A DNA stretch of 64,000 nt from Algibacter mikhailovii. Lineage in GTDB: Bacteria; Bacteroidota; Bacteroidia; Flavobacteriales; Flavobacteriaceae. Location: the NCBI RefSeq assembly GCF_014651495.1, contig NZ_BMWZ01000003.1:434001-498000 (forward strand), written 5' to 3'. A program made the position numbers and the translations under genes. Shown one piece after another: positions 43,387 through 52,333 of the stretch. The notes under the pieces are model-generated. The model saw only the letters and a program-made list of their open reading frames with translations. It was not told where the DNA came from and made no database searches. The stretch's first letter is position 1, and every line of letters begins with the position of its first letter.

Positions 43387-44862
43387 TTAATTTAATCGGT
43401 TGACAACTAAGGTATCCAGACGTAATTTCTGTTTAAATAATTTTTTAAGTTTTTCGGTATCTCGTCTTCGTTCTTTCTCTTTGGTTTTAGACTTATCCCA
43501 TTTCAAGAAGAACACAGAAATAGTATCTTTCTTGTTGAAATTTGTTGAGACTAAATTGGCATAAGATATCTCCTCTAAATTCTCATAAATGATTTTCACC
43601 TCCTTTGTAAGTTCATCAAAGGCGGCATAACTTTTATCTAATTTGGAAAGCTTTCTAACTTTATCTTTAAGGTAACTAATTTGCTGGTTCTGCGAGAGCA
43701 AATCCAATGAATCTCGAGTTCGCAACTCCTCCATATACCTCATATTATCTAAATTTTTGGTCTTATTTTGATTAACGATTAACTCTGTGTTATTTAAAGC
43801 ACGATAATCCTTAAGTCGACTTCTTAATAAGTCTATAGAGGCTTCAGGTATTTCATCTAATCCAAAAGTATTCAGCTCAATTATAGAAACCTCATCATCA
43901 CCATAGATATATGAGGCATTATTTTTTATGAATTCTGCGTGTGGTAATTCTGAAAGTTCTTTTTTTATAAAAGTGGCTGCATCTCTTTGAAAGTTACTTT
44001 CATCCAAAACAATTAAAAAAGTCCAAATAGCAGGTATCATAACCACTATAGCAAGAACCGTTGCTACTCTTGATATAAGTAACCTTTTCTTTGAATTCGC
44101 GTACTTAAGCATTGGAAATCTTAATAACTTAAGCACCAAAAATGTAGCTAAAGCAATAAAAATTGTATTTATGGTGAACAAATACATGGCTTGTCCAAAA
44201 TAAATAAAATTACCTTTTGCCAATCCATAACCAGCAGTACATAATGGAGGCATTAACGCCGTTGCAATAGCAACACCGAATATCACTGAAGCTATAGTAC
44301 CTTTCTTAGTCCTTGCGATTATTAATGCTAAGCCGCCAAAAAAAGCAATTAAAACATCTCGAATGTCAGGTCGCACTCTACCTAAAAGTTCTGAGGTATC
44401 TTCACTTAATGGGAATAACCAGAAAAACATAAATGCTGTAATTAAACTTAAGGCTATCATAGTCGCCAAGTTTATTAATGATTTTCTGAGTGTATCAATA
44501 TCATTAATAGCTATTGAAAGACCAACACCCAAAATTGGCCCCATTAATGGAGAAATTAACATCGCCCCAATAACTACGGCAGTAGAATTTGCATTTAAAC
44601 CAATGGAAGCCACAAAAATAGAGCATACTAAAATCCATGCCGTTGCGCCTTTAAATGAAATATCAGTTTTTATAGCTTGAATGGTAGCATCTCTATCCGT
44701 ATCATCCCTAAAATCTAATAGCTCCTTAAGAAATTGCCTAATGCTTTGGAATAAACCCTGGGCATCCTTTTGCATGGCCTTTTTAGAAGCTTCTACTGTT
44801 TTGGTTTTCTCAGATTCAGATGTATCTTCCTCAGAAAAATTAAATTTACTTTCTTCAGCCAT
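43387..44862 (-). CDS. DUF389 domain membrane protein
   Basis: A 491-residue protein with a charged N terminus (about 1-65), about six membrane helices over 70-300 with the family hallmark 'AVVIGAMLISPLMGPILGVG' and 'ATALMPPLCTAGYGLAKGN', and a long hydrophilic C-terminal domain with coiled-coil character (about 370-480). DUF389 proteins are inner-membrane proteins of unknown function. The C-terminal extension is longer than in the minimal family. It lies between mannose-1-phosphate guanylyltransferase (6 bp upstream) and the SDR. Confidence 0.9.
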   Translation of the reverse strand: MAEESKFNFSEEDTSESEKTKTVEASKKAMQKDAQGLFQSIRQFLKELLDFRDDTDRDATIQAIKTDISFKGATAWILVCSIFVASIGLNANSTAVVIGAMLISPLMGPILGVGLSIAINDIDTLRKSLINLATMIALSLITAFMFFWLFPLSEDTSELLGRVRPDIRDVLIAFFGGLALIIARTKKGTIASVIFGVAIATALMPPLCTAGYGLAKGNFIYFGQAMYLFTINTIFIALATFLVLKLLRFPMLKYANSKKRLLISRVATVLAIVVMIPAIWTFLIVLDESNFQRDAATFIKKELSELPHAEFIKNNASYIYGDDEVSIIELNTFGLDEIPEASIDLLRSRLKDYRALNNTELIVNQNKTKNLDNMRYMEELRTRDSLDLLSQNQQISYLKDKVRKLSKLDKSYAAFDELTKEVKIIYENLEEISYANLVSTNFNKKDTISVFFLKWDKSKTKEKERRRDTEKLKKLFKQKLRLDTLVVNRLN

Positions 44863-44868
44863 AATTAT

Positions 44869-45948
44869 TTATCCATATTGTTCTCCAAATTTGTTTTTAA
44901 CATTTTGGAGCACTTTTTTGATATTCTGTTCTTTGCTTTTAGGAAAGATAAGCAAAACTTCGTCTTTATCAACAATAATATAATCATTCAAGCCATCGAC
45001 AACCACAATTTTATCATTTTTAGTACGAATCATATTCCCTGCGGCATCTTCAACCAATGTTCTTGCATGCACTACGGCATTACTTTCGGCATCTTTATCA
45101 AGTTTATCATATAGGCTACCCCAGGTTCCTAAATCATTCCAATCAAATTCTGCAGCAATAACATAAACATTTTTCGACTTTTCCATAAGAGCGTAGTCCA
45201 CAGAGATATTCTCGGCCTTGGGATAATTCTCTTTTATGAACTCAGCTTCTAAACTTGTGTTATATGCCGGTATACCTTGTTCAAAAAGCGTATAGAGTTC
45301 AGGCTGATTGTTTTGAAAAGCATCAATGACACTTTTTACACTCCACATAAAAATTCCTGCATTCCACAAAAAATTACCTTGACTTATAAATTCCTTCGCA
45401 GTTTCATAATCAGGCTTTTCTCTAAACTGATTAACCCCTTTTATATCCTCATTTGAAGTTTTGTCAAACTCGATATACCCATAACCCGTATTCGGAAAAC
45501 TTGGTTGAATACCCAAAGTCATAAGGGCCTTATTCTGCGAACAAAAATCAAAAGCTTGCTGTACATTTTCTGAGAACGTTTGCTCATCTTCAATCCAATG
45601 ATCACTTGGAGCAACAATCATTACAGCATCTTCATTTTCTTTTTGAATTTTTAAAGACGCATATAGAATACAAGGTGCGGTGTTACGCATGGCCGGTTCT
45701 AAAACCACTTGCCTTTGTTTAACATCAGGTAGTTGCTCTAATACTAAGTCATTATATCGTTCATTAGTTAGTATAAATATATTTTCCTTTGGTATAAGAT
45801 TCGATAAACGCTGAAAGGTCTTCTGTATAAGCGTATCTCCAGTTCCCAACATATCATGAAATTGCTTAGGAAACTCTTGCGTACTTACAGGCCAAAATCT
45901 TGAGCCTACACCTCCTGCCATTAAAATGGCATAATAATTCTTATTCAT
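44869..45948 (-). CDS. Mannose-1-phosphate guanylyltransferase
   Basis: Nucleotidyltransferase of 359 residues making GDP-mannose from mannose-1-phosphate and GTP. It shows the pyrophosphorylase motif 'GGVGSRFWPVS' (13-23), 'FPKQF', and the metal and product loop 'MIVAPSDHWIEDE', and has the single-domain length without the phosphomannose isomerase half found in ManC/AlgA. GDP-mannose feeds surface polysaccharide and glycoprotein synthesis. It overlaps the SprT-like gene by 8 nt, indicating an operon. Confidence 0.94.
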   Translation of the reverse strand: MNKNYYAILMAGGVGSRFWPVSTQEFPKQFHDMLGTGDTLIQKTFQRLSNLIPKENIFILTNERYNDLVLEQLPDVKQRQVVLEPAMRNTAPCILYASLKIQKENEDAVMIVAPSDHWIEDEQTFSENVQQAFDFCSQNKALMTLGIQPSFPNTGYGYIEFDKTSNEDIKGVNQFREKPDYETAKEFISQGNFLWNAGIFMWSVKSVIDAFQNNQPELYTLFEQGIPAYNTSLEAEFIKENYPKAENISVDYALMEKSKNVYVIAAEFDWNDLGTWGSLYDKLDKDAESNAVVHARTLVEDAAGNMIRTKNDKIVVVDGLNDYIIVDKDEVLLIFPKSKEQNIKKVLQNVKNKFGEQYG

Positions 45949-46552
45949 AATCCTCTGTTTTTAATAATTCTACTTCGGCATTAGGGTTAAACAAATACAC
46001 CCTACCGGTTTCTATTTCAATACACTCAAATCGCTTAACACGTTTCATTCCCATTTTAAATATTCTGCCATTATATAATTTAAAACTTTGTCCCGTGGGA
46101 ACTTCAAAAATAAGCGTTTTATTATTTGATTGGTCAAATTGTTTTAAAGCCAATGAAAGTTTAACATCTGTATCACTACTCGCTTTAGGGTTCTTAAAAT
46201 GTTTTGCCAAAAGTGGTAGCAATTCATTAGGAAAAATATCAGGATTTAAAAAAGACAACATTAAATGCTGAAATGTGCGCTTCCATTCTATACCATGTGG
46301 CTTTATAAGCATTCCATAAACTCTATAACTCTCATAATGCGCCACCTCATGAACTAATGTAATTAAAAACCGATATGGGTTTAAATTAGAGTTTATCGTT
46401 ATCTGATGTTTCCCATTAGGCAAACGCCTATAATCACCGTGGCGCGTTTTACGTTCTTTTTTTATTTTCACTTGGAGGTTATCATCTTCCAAAAGTTTTG
46501 AAACCTGAATAATAGCTGAAGGCGGTAAATAATTTCTAAGCGAACTTTGCAT
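45941..46552 (-). CDS. SprT-like domain zinc metalloprotein
   Basis: A 203-residue SprT-like protein with the zinc motif 'HEVAHYESYRVYG' (H68, E69, H72) and the expected later histidine in 'KPHGIEWKRTFQHLM'. SprT-type domains are related to the DNA-protein crosslink protease Spartan, but bacterial members have no settled function. The protein is longer than E. coli SprT and lacks a clear zinc ribbon. The gene overlaps the guanylyltransferase gene by 8 nt. Confidence 0.87.
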   Translation of the reverse strand: MQSSLRNYLPPSAIIQVSKLLEDDNLQVKIKKERKTRHGDYRRLPNGKHQITINSNLNPYRFLITLVHEVAHYESYRVYGMLIKPHGIEWKRTFQHLMLSFLNPDIFPNELLPLLAKHFKNPKASSDTDVKLSLALKQFDQSNNKTLIFEVPTGQSFKLYNGRIFKMGMKRVKRFECIEIETGRVYLFNPNAEVELLKTEDYE

Positions 46553-46575
46553 GACTGTAAAAATACAAGAATACT

Positions 46576-47217
46576 TTATGCTTCTATCATTTCCAACAAA
46601 TTTGACATGTTAGAAAATGTTTTTGTTGATAACGCTTCTAATTCATTTCCATAATCATGCTCTGTGTATCCAAAAACATCAAAACCTCCTCTTATAGCAC
46701 CTTTTACTCCCGAAAGGCTATCTTCTATTACAAGGCATTCACTTGGTTTAAATCCCATTGTCCTTGCTGCCCACAAGTAAACATCTGGTTCTGGTTTCCA
46801 TTTTTGAATGGCATAACAGCTAAATATATTACCTTCAAAAAAAGGGAGTAATCCTGTTACCTCAAGATTTAGTCTAATTTTATTTTCTGGACCACTTGAA
46901 GCCACACAATATGGAATCTCTAAATTTTCAAGAACTTCTTTTATTCCATTTATGGGTTGTATCTCTTTTCTAAAAGCCTCAAAAGTATTTATTCGATAAT
47001 CTGTCTCAAAGTTTAAAGGCAGTTCTTTTTTAATTCTTTCAGATATTAGCTGCATACATAGGTTTAATGACTTCCCTTTGAGATCTATTAAAGACTGATG
47101 TTTATCCATTTTAGCTCCCAAATCATTTGCCATATCAACCAAAACCCCAATAGCAATAGACTCGCTATCAATTAGAACGCCATCGCAATCAAAAATAATG
47201 CATTCGTATTTACTCAT
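46576..47217 (-). CDS. HAD family phosphatase
   Basis: Haloacid dehalogenase superfamily hydrolase of 213 residues with the beta-phosphoglucomutase-like cap plan. Motif I is 'IIFDCDGVLIDSE' (D10 nucleophile, D12), motif II is 'VASSG', and motifs III/IV are 'KPEPDVYLWAA' and 'CLVIEDSLSGVKGA'. It most likely removes phosphate from small sugar phosphates; the exact substrate is open. It sits 3 bp from the SDR gene upstream in a minus-strand run. Confidence 0.88.
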   Translation of the reverse strand: MSKYECIIFDCDGVLIDSESIAIGVLVDMANDLGAKMDKHQSLIDLKGKSLNLCMQLISERIKKELPLNFETDYRINTFEAFRKEIQPINGIKEVLENLEIPYCVASSGPENKIRLNLEVTGLLPFFEGNIFSCYAIQKWKPEPDVYLWAARTMGFKPSECLVIEDSLSGVKGAIRGGFDVFGYTEHDYGNELEALSTKTFSNMSNLLEMIEA

Positions 47218-47220
47218 AAA

Positions 47221-47904
47221 TTAAGGTGTAGAATTAGAAACCTGTAGCAATTTCCCGTTATAATACTTGTTCCCGTTAAGTGAAAAATCAAAAATATAAT
47301 TCGCCATTTCCAAAGCTGTAGTTGGCGCTTGATAACCTGGAAAAGCTTCTTCGAGCATTTCGGTTTGAACAGCTCCTAAAGCCAAAACATTAAATGATAT
47401 TCCAGCCTCTTTGTACTCTTCAGCTAAAAGTTCTGTTAAAGTTATTACCGCAGCTTTACTTGAACTGTAGGCTGCCAAACCAGGAAACTTCATACTGCCT
47501 TGTACTCCTCCCATAGAACTAACAGTAACCACATGACTATCTTTTAGCATAAATGGTAAGACTACTCTGGTCAATTCTGCAACACCAAAAACATTAGTTT
47601 TATAGACATTTTCAAAATCAACCAAGCCGGTTTCAGAAAAAGGCTTGTTCAAAAGGGTTCCTGCGTTATTAATTAAAACATCAACCTTTTTCCAAGTTTT
47701 GTTTATAAAATCTTCAACTTTCTTATAAGCATCATTATCGCTTAAATCAAAAGAAAAGCAAGTTACATTTGCCAATTCTAAATTCTCAATAGGTTTCTCA
47801 TTGCGGGAAAGCGCCAAAACTTGATACCCCGCTTTAGCAAATAATTGCACCAGTTCAAAACCAATGCCTCTGCTTGTTCCTGTTATAATAATATTTTTAC
47901 TCAT
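47221..47904 (-). CDS. SDR family oxidoreductase
   Basis: Short-chain dehydrogenase of 227 residues with 'ITGTSRGIGFEL', 'NNAGTL', catalytic serine in 'TVSSMGG' and 'YSSSKAAV'. It begins 8 nt inside the end of the M28 peptidase gene, so translation is likely coupled. Substrate unknown. It shares the classical SDR plan with the genes at 16298 and 42666 but differs enough not to be a recent duplicate. Confidence 0.85.
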   Translation of the reverse strand: MSKNIIITGTSRGIGFELVQLFAKAGYQVLALSRNEKPIENLELANVTCFSFDLSDNDAYKKVEDFINKTWKKVDVLINNAGTLLNKPFSETGLVDFENVYKTNVFGVAELTRVVLPFMLKDSHVVTVSSMGGVQGSMKFPGLAAYSSSKAAVITLTELLAEEYKEAGISFNVLALGAVQTEMLEEAFPGYQAPTTALEMANYIFDFSLNGNKYYNGKLLQVSNSTP

Positions 47905-48868
47905 TAGTCATTTTAATTTCTTTGCTTGAAGCATTAATCATGCCTTCTAAGGCAGGAATCATTTTATTAATAAAACTAGTCATATGCTCAAAATCCATCT
48001 GTTCGGCTTCATCCTTCACATGGTGATAGTAATCAAAATTAGTGAAATCAAAAGTGGAAATAGCCTGAGCTGGAATTTTAAACTCTTGATAAAACGGATA
48101 GTTATCTGACCGTTGAAATAAGTTATAAGATTTAGCCTGTGGTAAAAAACCAAGAATATCTTCATGAGCATAACTATTTAACTTTTCACCCATATTGGTC
48201 AGATTATAACCCGTTAAATAAGCCATGATTTTATCTCCTGTCCGTGGAACGCCAATCATCTCAAAATTAATCATGGTATACAAATCGAGATCAGATTCCT
48301 TTAATCTCCTAGCTAAATGTTCAGAGCCCTTTAAACCCATTTCTTCAGCGGCATAAAGTGTAAACAAAATGCTTCTTTTATTACTTTTACTTTCAGAAAA
48401 ATATTTGGCCCACTCCATAACCGCAACTGTTCCCGATGCATCATCATTGGCTCCATTGGCTATACTATCACCATCAACTTTTTTTGCAGCTCCAATATGA
48501 TCATAGTGTGCACCTAGAACGACAAACTCATTTTTTAGATTCACATCATTACCTTCAATGTATCCTACAATGTTATAACCTACAACATCCTTTACTCTAA
48601 AGGTATCTCTATAGGTTTTAAAATAAGGTTTAATCTTATTTTTACTAAAAAAATTTTCAATAAATACCGCTGCTTTTTCAATCCCAATAGTACCTGTCTC
48701 TCTACCCTCTAATTCATCAGACGCTAAATACTCTAAACTTGTTTGAATACTTTGAAGTTCCGCACGCTCCCCTTCAGCAACATTTTCTTGTTCGGCCTTA
48801 ATCGGTGTTTTTCGGGTTCCACAACTAAAAATAGCAGTTAACACTAAAAGATAAATTAACAGTCTCAT
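47897..48868 (-). CDS. M28 family zinc peptidase lipoprotein
   Basis: A 323-residue lipoprotein aminopeptidase-like enzyme of family M28, with lipobox 'TAIFSC' (C16). Zinc and catalytic residues are visible as H121 ('GAHYDHIG'), D142 ('NGANDDASG') and E175/E176 ('AAEEMGLKGS'). It probably trims peptides at the periplasmic face of a membrane. It is the first gene of the minus-strand run leading to the SDR and HAD genes, downstream of the pdh terminator. Confidence 0.92.
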   Translation of the reverse strand: MRLLIYLLVLTAIFSCGTRKTPIKAEQENVAEGERAELQSIQTSLEYLASDELEGRETGTIGIEKAAVFIENFFSKNKIKPYFKTYRDTFRVKDVVGYNIVGYIEGNDVNLKNEFVVLGAHYDHIGAAKKVDGDSIANGANDDASGTVAVMEWAKYFSESKSNKRSILFTLYAAEEMGLKGSEHLARRLKESDLDLYTMINFEMIGVPRTGDKIMAYLTGYNLTNMGEKLNSYAHEDILGFLPQAKSYNLFQRSDNYPFYQEFKIPAQAISTFDFTNFDYYHHVKDEAEQMDFEHMTSFINKMIPALEGMINASSKEIKMTNE

Positions 48869-48896
48869 AAATATCCATTTTAGGTATTAAAGATAA

Positions 48897-48931
48897 AAAA
48901 ACCTGTTTCAATTAACATGAAACAGGTTTTT
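48897..48931 (-). terminator. Rho-independent terminator of pdhA-pdhC
   Basis: A perfect 14-bp stem (AAAAACCTGTTTCA with TGAAACAGGTTTTT) closes a short loop 24 nt past the pdhC stop. The A/T flanks are symmetrical, but the position fits the end of the minus-strand pdh operon. Confidence 0.88.
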
Positions 48932-48955
48932 ATCTAATTAATTATTTACTTGAAA

Positions 48956-50572
48956 TTAAACCAACATAGTTACTGGGTTCTCTATATACCCCTTCAATGT
49001 TTGAAGAAATTGAGCTCCAGTAGCACCATCAATAGTTCTATGATCGCATGCTAAAGACAATTTCATTGTGTTTCCAACAACTATTTGTCCGTTTTTAACT
49101 ACTGGCTTTTCAACAATATTTCCAACAGAAAGAATTGCAGAATTAGGTTGATTGATAATAGATGTAAATGTATCAATACCAAACATCCCTAAATTTGACA
49201 CCGTAAACGTGCTTCCTTGCATATCATCTGGTGTTAATTTCTTATTTCTAGCTTTTCCTGCAAGATCTCTAACCGCTGCACCAATTTGTGGTAAAGTTTG
49301 CTCATTAGCAAATTTAACAACAGGTACAACCAAACCATCTGGAACAGCTACAGCAACTCCGACGTGTACGTGATTATTTAAACGCATTTTATCTGGAAAC
49401 CATTGCGAATTTACTTGCGGGTGTTGTTTTAAAGCAAGAGCACAAGCTTTTACAACAATATCATTATATGAAATTTTAGTATCTGGAATAGAGTTAAATT
49501 GTGTACGGAAAGCAATAGCATTTTCCATATCAAACTCTACATTTAAGTAATAATGCGGTGCTGAGAACTTAGAATTTGTTAACGCTTTAGCAATGGCCTT
49601 ACGCATTTGTGAGTTATCAACCTCATCAAAATCTTCCTGACCAGCCGGCACAAATTTACCTACTGAAGCGGCAGATGCTGCTGGCTCATAGTTTTCTATA
49701 TCGCGCTTAATTATACGTCCATTTTCTCCAGAACCTTGAACTTTAGTCAAATTAATCCCCTTTTCTTCAGCCAATTTTTTAGCTAAAGGAGACACATACA
49801 CGCGACCATTTTCTGTAACCGGTGTTGGTGCAGGTGCACTAGTTTTCTTAGCAACAGCTGGTGCCGCTTTTGGTGCCTCTTTTTTCACCTCAGCAGCCTT
49901 GGGCGCTACCTCTTGTTGAGCAGGTGCTCCAGCTGAAAATCCAGCTGCAACGCCAGAAACATCAGTTCCTGCAGGTCCAATAATAGCAAGTAACTCATCT
50001 ACTTTTGCAGATTCACCTTCCTTTAAACCTATCTCTAATAAAGTACCCGATTGGAATGATTCAAATTCCATAGTTGCTTTATCCGTTTCTATTTCCGCTA
50101 ATATATCTCCCTCTTCTACAGCATCTCCAACTTTTTTCAACCAAGTTGCTACTGTTCCTTCTTCCATGGTATCACTTAGTCGTGGCATAGTTACCACAAT
50201 AACACCTTCTGGTAATTCAGAGGTTGAACTTGATACAGCAGTTGCAGGAGCTTCGGCAACTTCTTCTTTTGTTTCTTCAGCTTCTTTGGGAGCAGCAGTT
50301 CCACCACCGTTTAATAATCCAGAAATATCTTCTCCTTCATCTCCAATAATGGCCAAAAGTTCATCTACTTTAGTTGTCTCTCCTTCTTGAACTCCAATAT
50401 GAAGTAAAGTCCCTTCATTGAAAGACTCAAACTCCATTGTTGCCTTATCCGTTTCAATTTCCGCTAAAATATCGCCTTCCTCAATTTTATCTCCTACTTT
50501 CTTTAACCAAGCCGCAACAGTACCTTCTTCCATGGTATCGCTTAAACGCGGCATATTTACTACTATTGCCAT
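48956..50572 (-). CDS. pdhC: Pyruvate dehydrogenase E2, dihydrolipoamide acetyltransferase
   Basis: E2 component of 538 residues. It has two nearly identical lipoyl domains with lipoylated lysines K43 and K165 in 'EIETDKATMEF', an Ala/Pro-rich linker, an E3/E1-binding domain near 262-298 ('VSPLAKKLAEEKGI'), and a catalytic acetyltransferase domain ending in 'DHRTIDGATGAQFL' (H511, D515). It transfers acetyl groups to CoA in the pyruvate dehydrogenase complex. It starts 3 bp after pdhA. The E1 beta and E3 genes are not adjacent. Confidence 0.96.
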   Translation of the reverse strand: MAIVVNMPRLSDTMEEGTVAAWLKKVGDKIEEGDILAEIETDKATMEFESFNEGTLLHIGVQEGETTKVDELLAIIGDEGEDISGLLNGGGTAAPKEAEETKEEVAEAPATAVSSSTSELPEGVIVVTMPRLSDTMEEGTVATWLKKVGDAVEEGDILAEIETDKATMEFESFQSGTLLEIGLKEGESAKVDELLAIIGPAGTDVSGVAAGFSAGAPAQQEVAPKAAEVKKEAPKAAPAVAKKTSAPAPTPVTENGRVYVSPLAKKLAEEKGINLTKVQGSGENGRIIKRDIENYEPAASAASVGKFVPAGQEDFDEVDNSQMRKAIAKALTNSKFSAPHYYLNVEFDMENAIAFRTQFNSIPDTKISYNDIVVKACALALKQHPQVNSQWFPDKMRLNNHVHVGVAVAVPDGLVVPVVKFANEQTLPQIGAAVRDLAGKARNKKLTPDDMQGSTFTVSNLGMFGIDTFTSIINQPNSAILSVGNIVEKPVVKNGQIVVGNTMKLSLACDHRTIDGATGAQFLQTLKGYIENPVTMLV

Positions 50573-50575
50573 AGC

Positions 50576-51574
50576 TTATAATTTATGTTGAATAAATGGA
50601 TAATCTTCTTGCTCGTATACCATATCATAGAGTTGTTGTTTTTCTGGATAAGGCGATTCATCCGCAAATTTTTCACATTCTAGAACTCTGTCCTTTACAC
50701 GTTTATCAATAACCTTGATATCGTCTTCAGTGGCATATTTCTTATCTAAAAGCACATCCTTAACCTGAGTAATTGGATCGATTTTCTTGTATTCCTCTAC
50801 TTCAGCCTTAGTTCTGTAATGCTGCGCATCACTCATTGAGTGTCCTCTATACCTGTACGTTTTAAGCTCTAAAAATGTAGGTCCTCCGCCCTTTCTTGCT
50901 CTCTGGATAGCTTCATCAAAAGCCTCGGCAACTTTAATTGGATTCATACCATCAACAGGCGCACAAGGCATATCATAACCTAATCCTAACTTATATATTT
51001 CCTCATGGTTCGCTGTTCTTTCAACTGAAGTACCCATAGCGTATCCATTATTCTCACAAACAAAGACCACTGGTAAATTCCAAAGCATGGCTAAATTAAA
51101 AGTTTCATGAAGTGAACCTTGTCTAGCAGCACCATCACCAAAGCAGCATAATGTAACACCATCATTACCGTGATATTTATCACCAAAAGCAATTCCTGCT
51201 CCTAATGGAATTTGACCACCTACAATACCGTGACCCCCATAAAAACGAAATTCTTTAGAGAATATATGCATAGAACCTCCCATACCTCCAGAAGTTCCTG
51301 TTGCTTTACCGTAAAGCTCAGCCATTACACGTCTTGGATCAACCCCCATACCAATAGGTTGCACATGATTACGATATGCTGTAATCATTTTATCTTTTGT
51401 CAAATCCATAGCATGTAAAGCACCTGCTAAAACAGCTTCTTGCCCATTATATAGGTGAAGAAATCCTCTTACTTTTTGTTGAATGTATACGGCAGCAAGT
51501 TTGTCTTCAAACTTTCTCCAGAATAACATATCTTCATACCACTTGAGGTAAACCTCTTTCGTTATTTTTTGCAT
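50576..51574 (-). CDS. pdhA: Pyruvate dehydrogenase E1 component alpha subunit
   Basis: E1 alpha of 332 residues with the thiamine diphosphate motif 'GDGAARQGSLHETFNLAMLW' ending in an 'ENN' and the phosphorylation-loop equivalent 'YRYRGHSMSDAQHYR'. With the beta subunit it decarboxylates pyruvate and acetylates the lipoyl groups of E2. The usual partner pdhB is not next to it; only E2 follows. A -7-like site lies 33 nt upstream. Confidence 0.97.
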   Translation of the reverse strand: MQKITKEVYLKWYEDMLFWRKFEDKLAAVYIQQKVRGFLHLYNGQEAVLAGALHAMDLTKDKMITAYRNHVQPIGMGVDPRRVMAELYGKATGTSGGMGGSMHIFSKEFRFYGGHGIVGGQIPLGAGIAFGDKYHGNDGVTLCCFGDGAARQGSLHETFNLAMLWNLPVVFVCENNGYAMGTSVERTANHEEIYKLGLGYDMPCAPVDGMNPIKVAEAFDEAIQRARKGGGPTFLELKTYRYRGHSMSDAQHYRTKAEVEEYKKIDPITQVKDVLLDKKYATEDDIKVIDKRVKDRVLECEKFADESPYPEKQQLYDMVYEQEDYPFIQHKL

Positions 51575-51606
51575 CGAATAATGTTAAATTATTAATTAGC
51601 GGATTA

Positions 51607-51614
51607 CAAAAGTA
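51607..51614 (-). promoter_or_regulatory. Promoter -7 element for pdhA-pdhC
   Basis: On the minus strand TACTTTTG matches TAnnTTTG, 32 nt upstream of the pdhA ATG. The nearest TTG upstream (51641-51643) is 26 nt away, a little beyond the usual spacing. Confidence 0.4.
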
Positions 51615-51757
51615 ATACTTTGTGAGTAACTGAAAAAACGCAATCTTATTAAACTAGAAAAAATATGAAAAAATAGACTCAAATTGAATCCAATTATCTA
51701 TTTAATAATTTTAAGAATATATTCTTAAACATCTGAAAAACATCATGAATAAAAACA

Positions 51758-52240
51758 CTATAATTCTGACTTATCAAATACAAATGGCAGCAGATTTGAT
51801 AGAGAATTAGATTTAGCAATTTCACCTGTTTCACCCATAAAAAAAATTTCAATTGGCGATTCTTGTTTCAACTCATATTCCGCTATAGATTGCCTGCATG
51901 CCCCGCAAGGCGGAATTGGCTTTGTTGTTTGCTTTTCTGATGCACCAGCAGAGATTGCCATTTTGAGTATTTTCGCATTTGGATATTGAGAACCGGCATA
52001 GTAAATAGCTGTTCGCTCAGCACATAAACCAGAAGGATAAGAAGCGTTTTCTTGATTATTACCCGTAATCACCTCATTATTATCTAATAATAATGCAGCT
52101 CCTACTTGAAACTTCGAATATGGCGCATAAGCTCTTTTTCTAGCCTCTACAGCCCTTTCCATAAGATTGGATACGGCTAAAGGCAATTCGTCTAAGCTCT
52201 GATACATGTATAAAACCGATTCCTTTCTTATTTCTTTCAT
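51758..52240 (-). CDS. cdd: Cytidine deaminase
   Basis: Homotetrameric-type cytidine deaminase of 160 residues. Zinc ligands and catalytic glutamate are visible as C73-A-E75 ('GLCAERTAIYYAG') and C112/C115 ('PPCGACRQS'). It converts cytidine and deoxycytidine to uridine forms in pyrimidine salvage. I start at the ATG at 52240; a TTG two codons upstream is the alternative. It is preceded by a terminator that separates it from porV. Confidence 0.94.
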   Translation of the reverse strand: MKEIRKESVLYMYQSLDELPLAVSNLMERAVEARKRAYAPYSKFQVGAALLLDNNEVITGNNQENASYPSGLCAERTAIYYAGSQYPNAKILKMAISAGASEKQTTKPIPPCGACRQSIAEYELKQESPIEIFFMGETGEIAKSNSLSNLLPFVFDKSEL

Positions 52241-52281
52241 ACCCAAGATTCTAGTAAATTTAAAAAACTCTGATAAATAAA

Positions 52282-52307
52282 AAAACTATTGCAACAGCAA
52301 TAGTTTT
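52282..52307 (-). terminator. Rho-independent terminator downstream of porV
   Basis: AAAACTATTGC (52282-52292) and GCAATAGTTTT (52297-52307) form an 11-bp stem with a 4-nt loop, 27 nt past the porV stop. It separates the porU-porV unit from cdd. Confidence 0.8.
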
Positions 52308-52333
52308 CAATACTTTTTTAGCAGAGTACTCTG

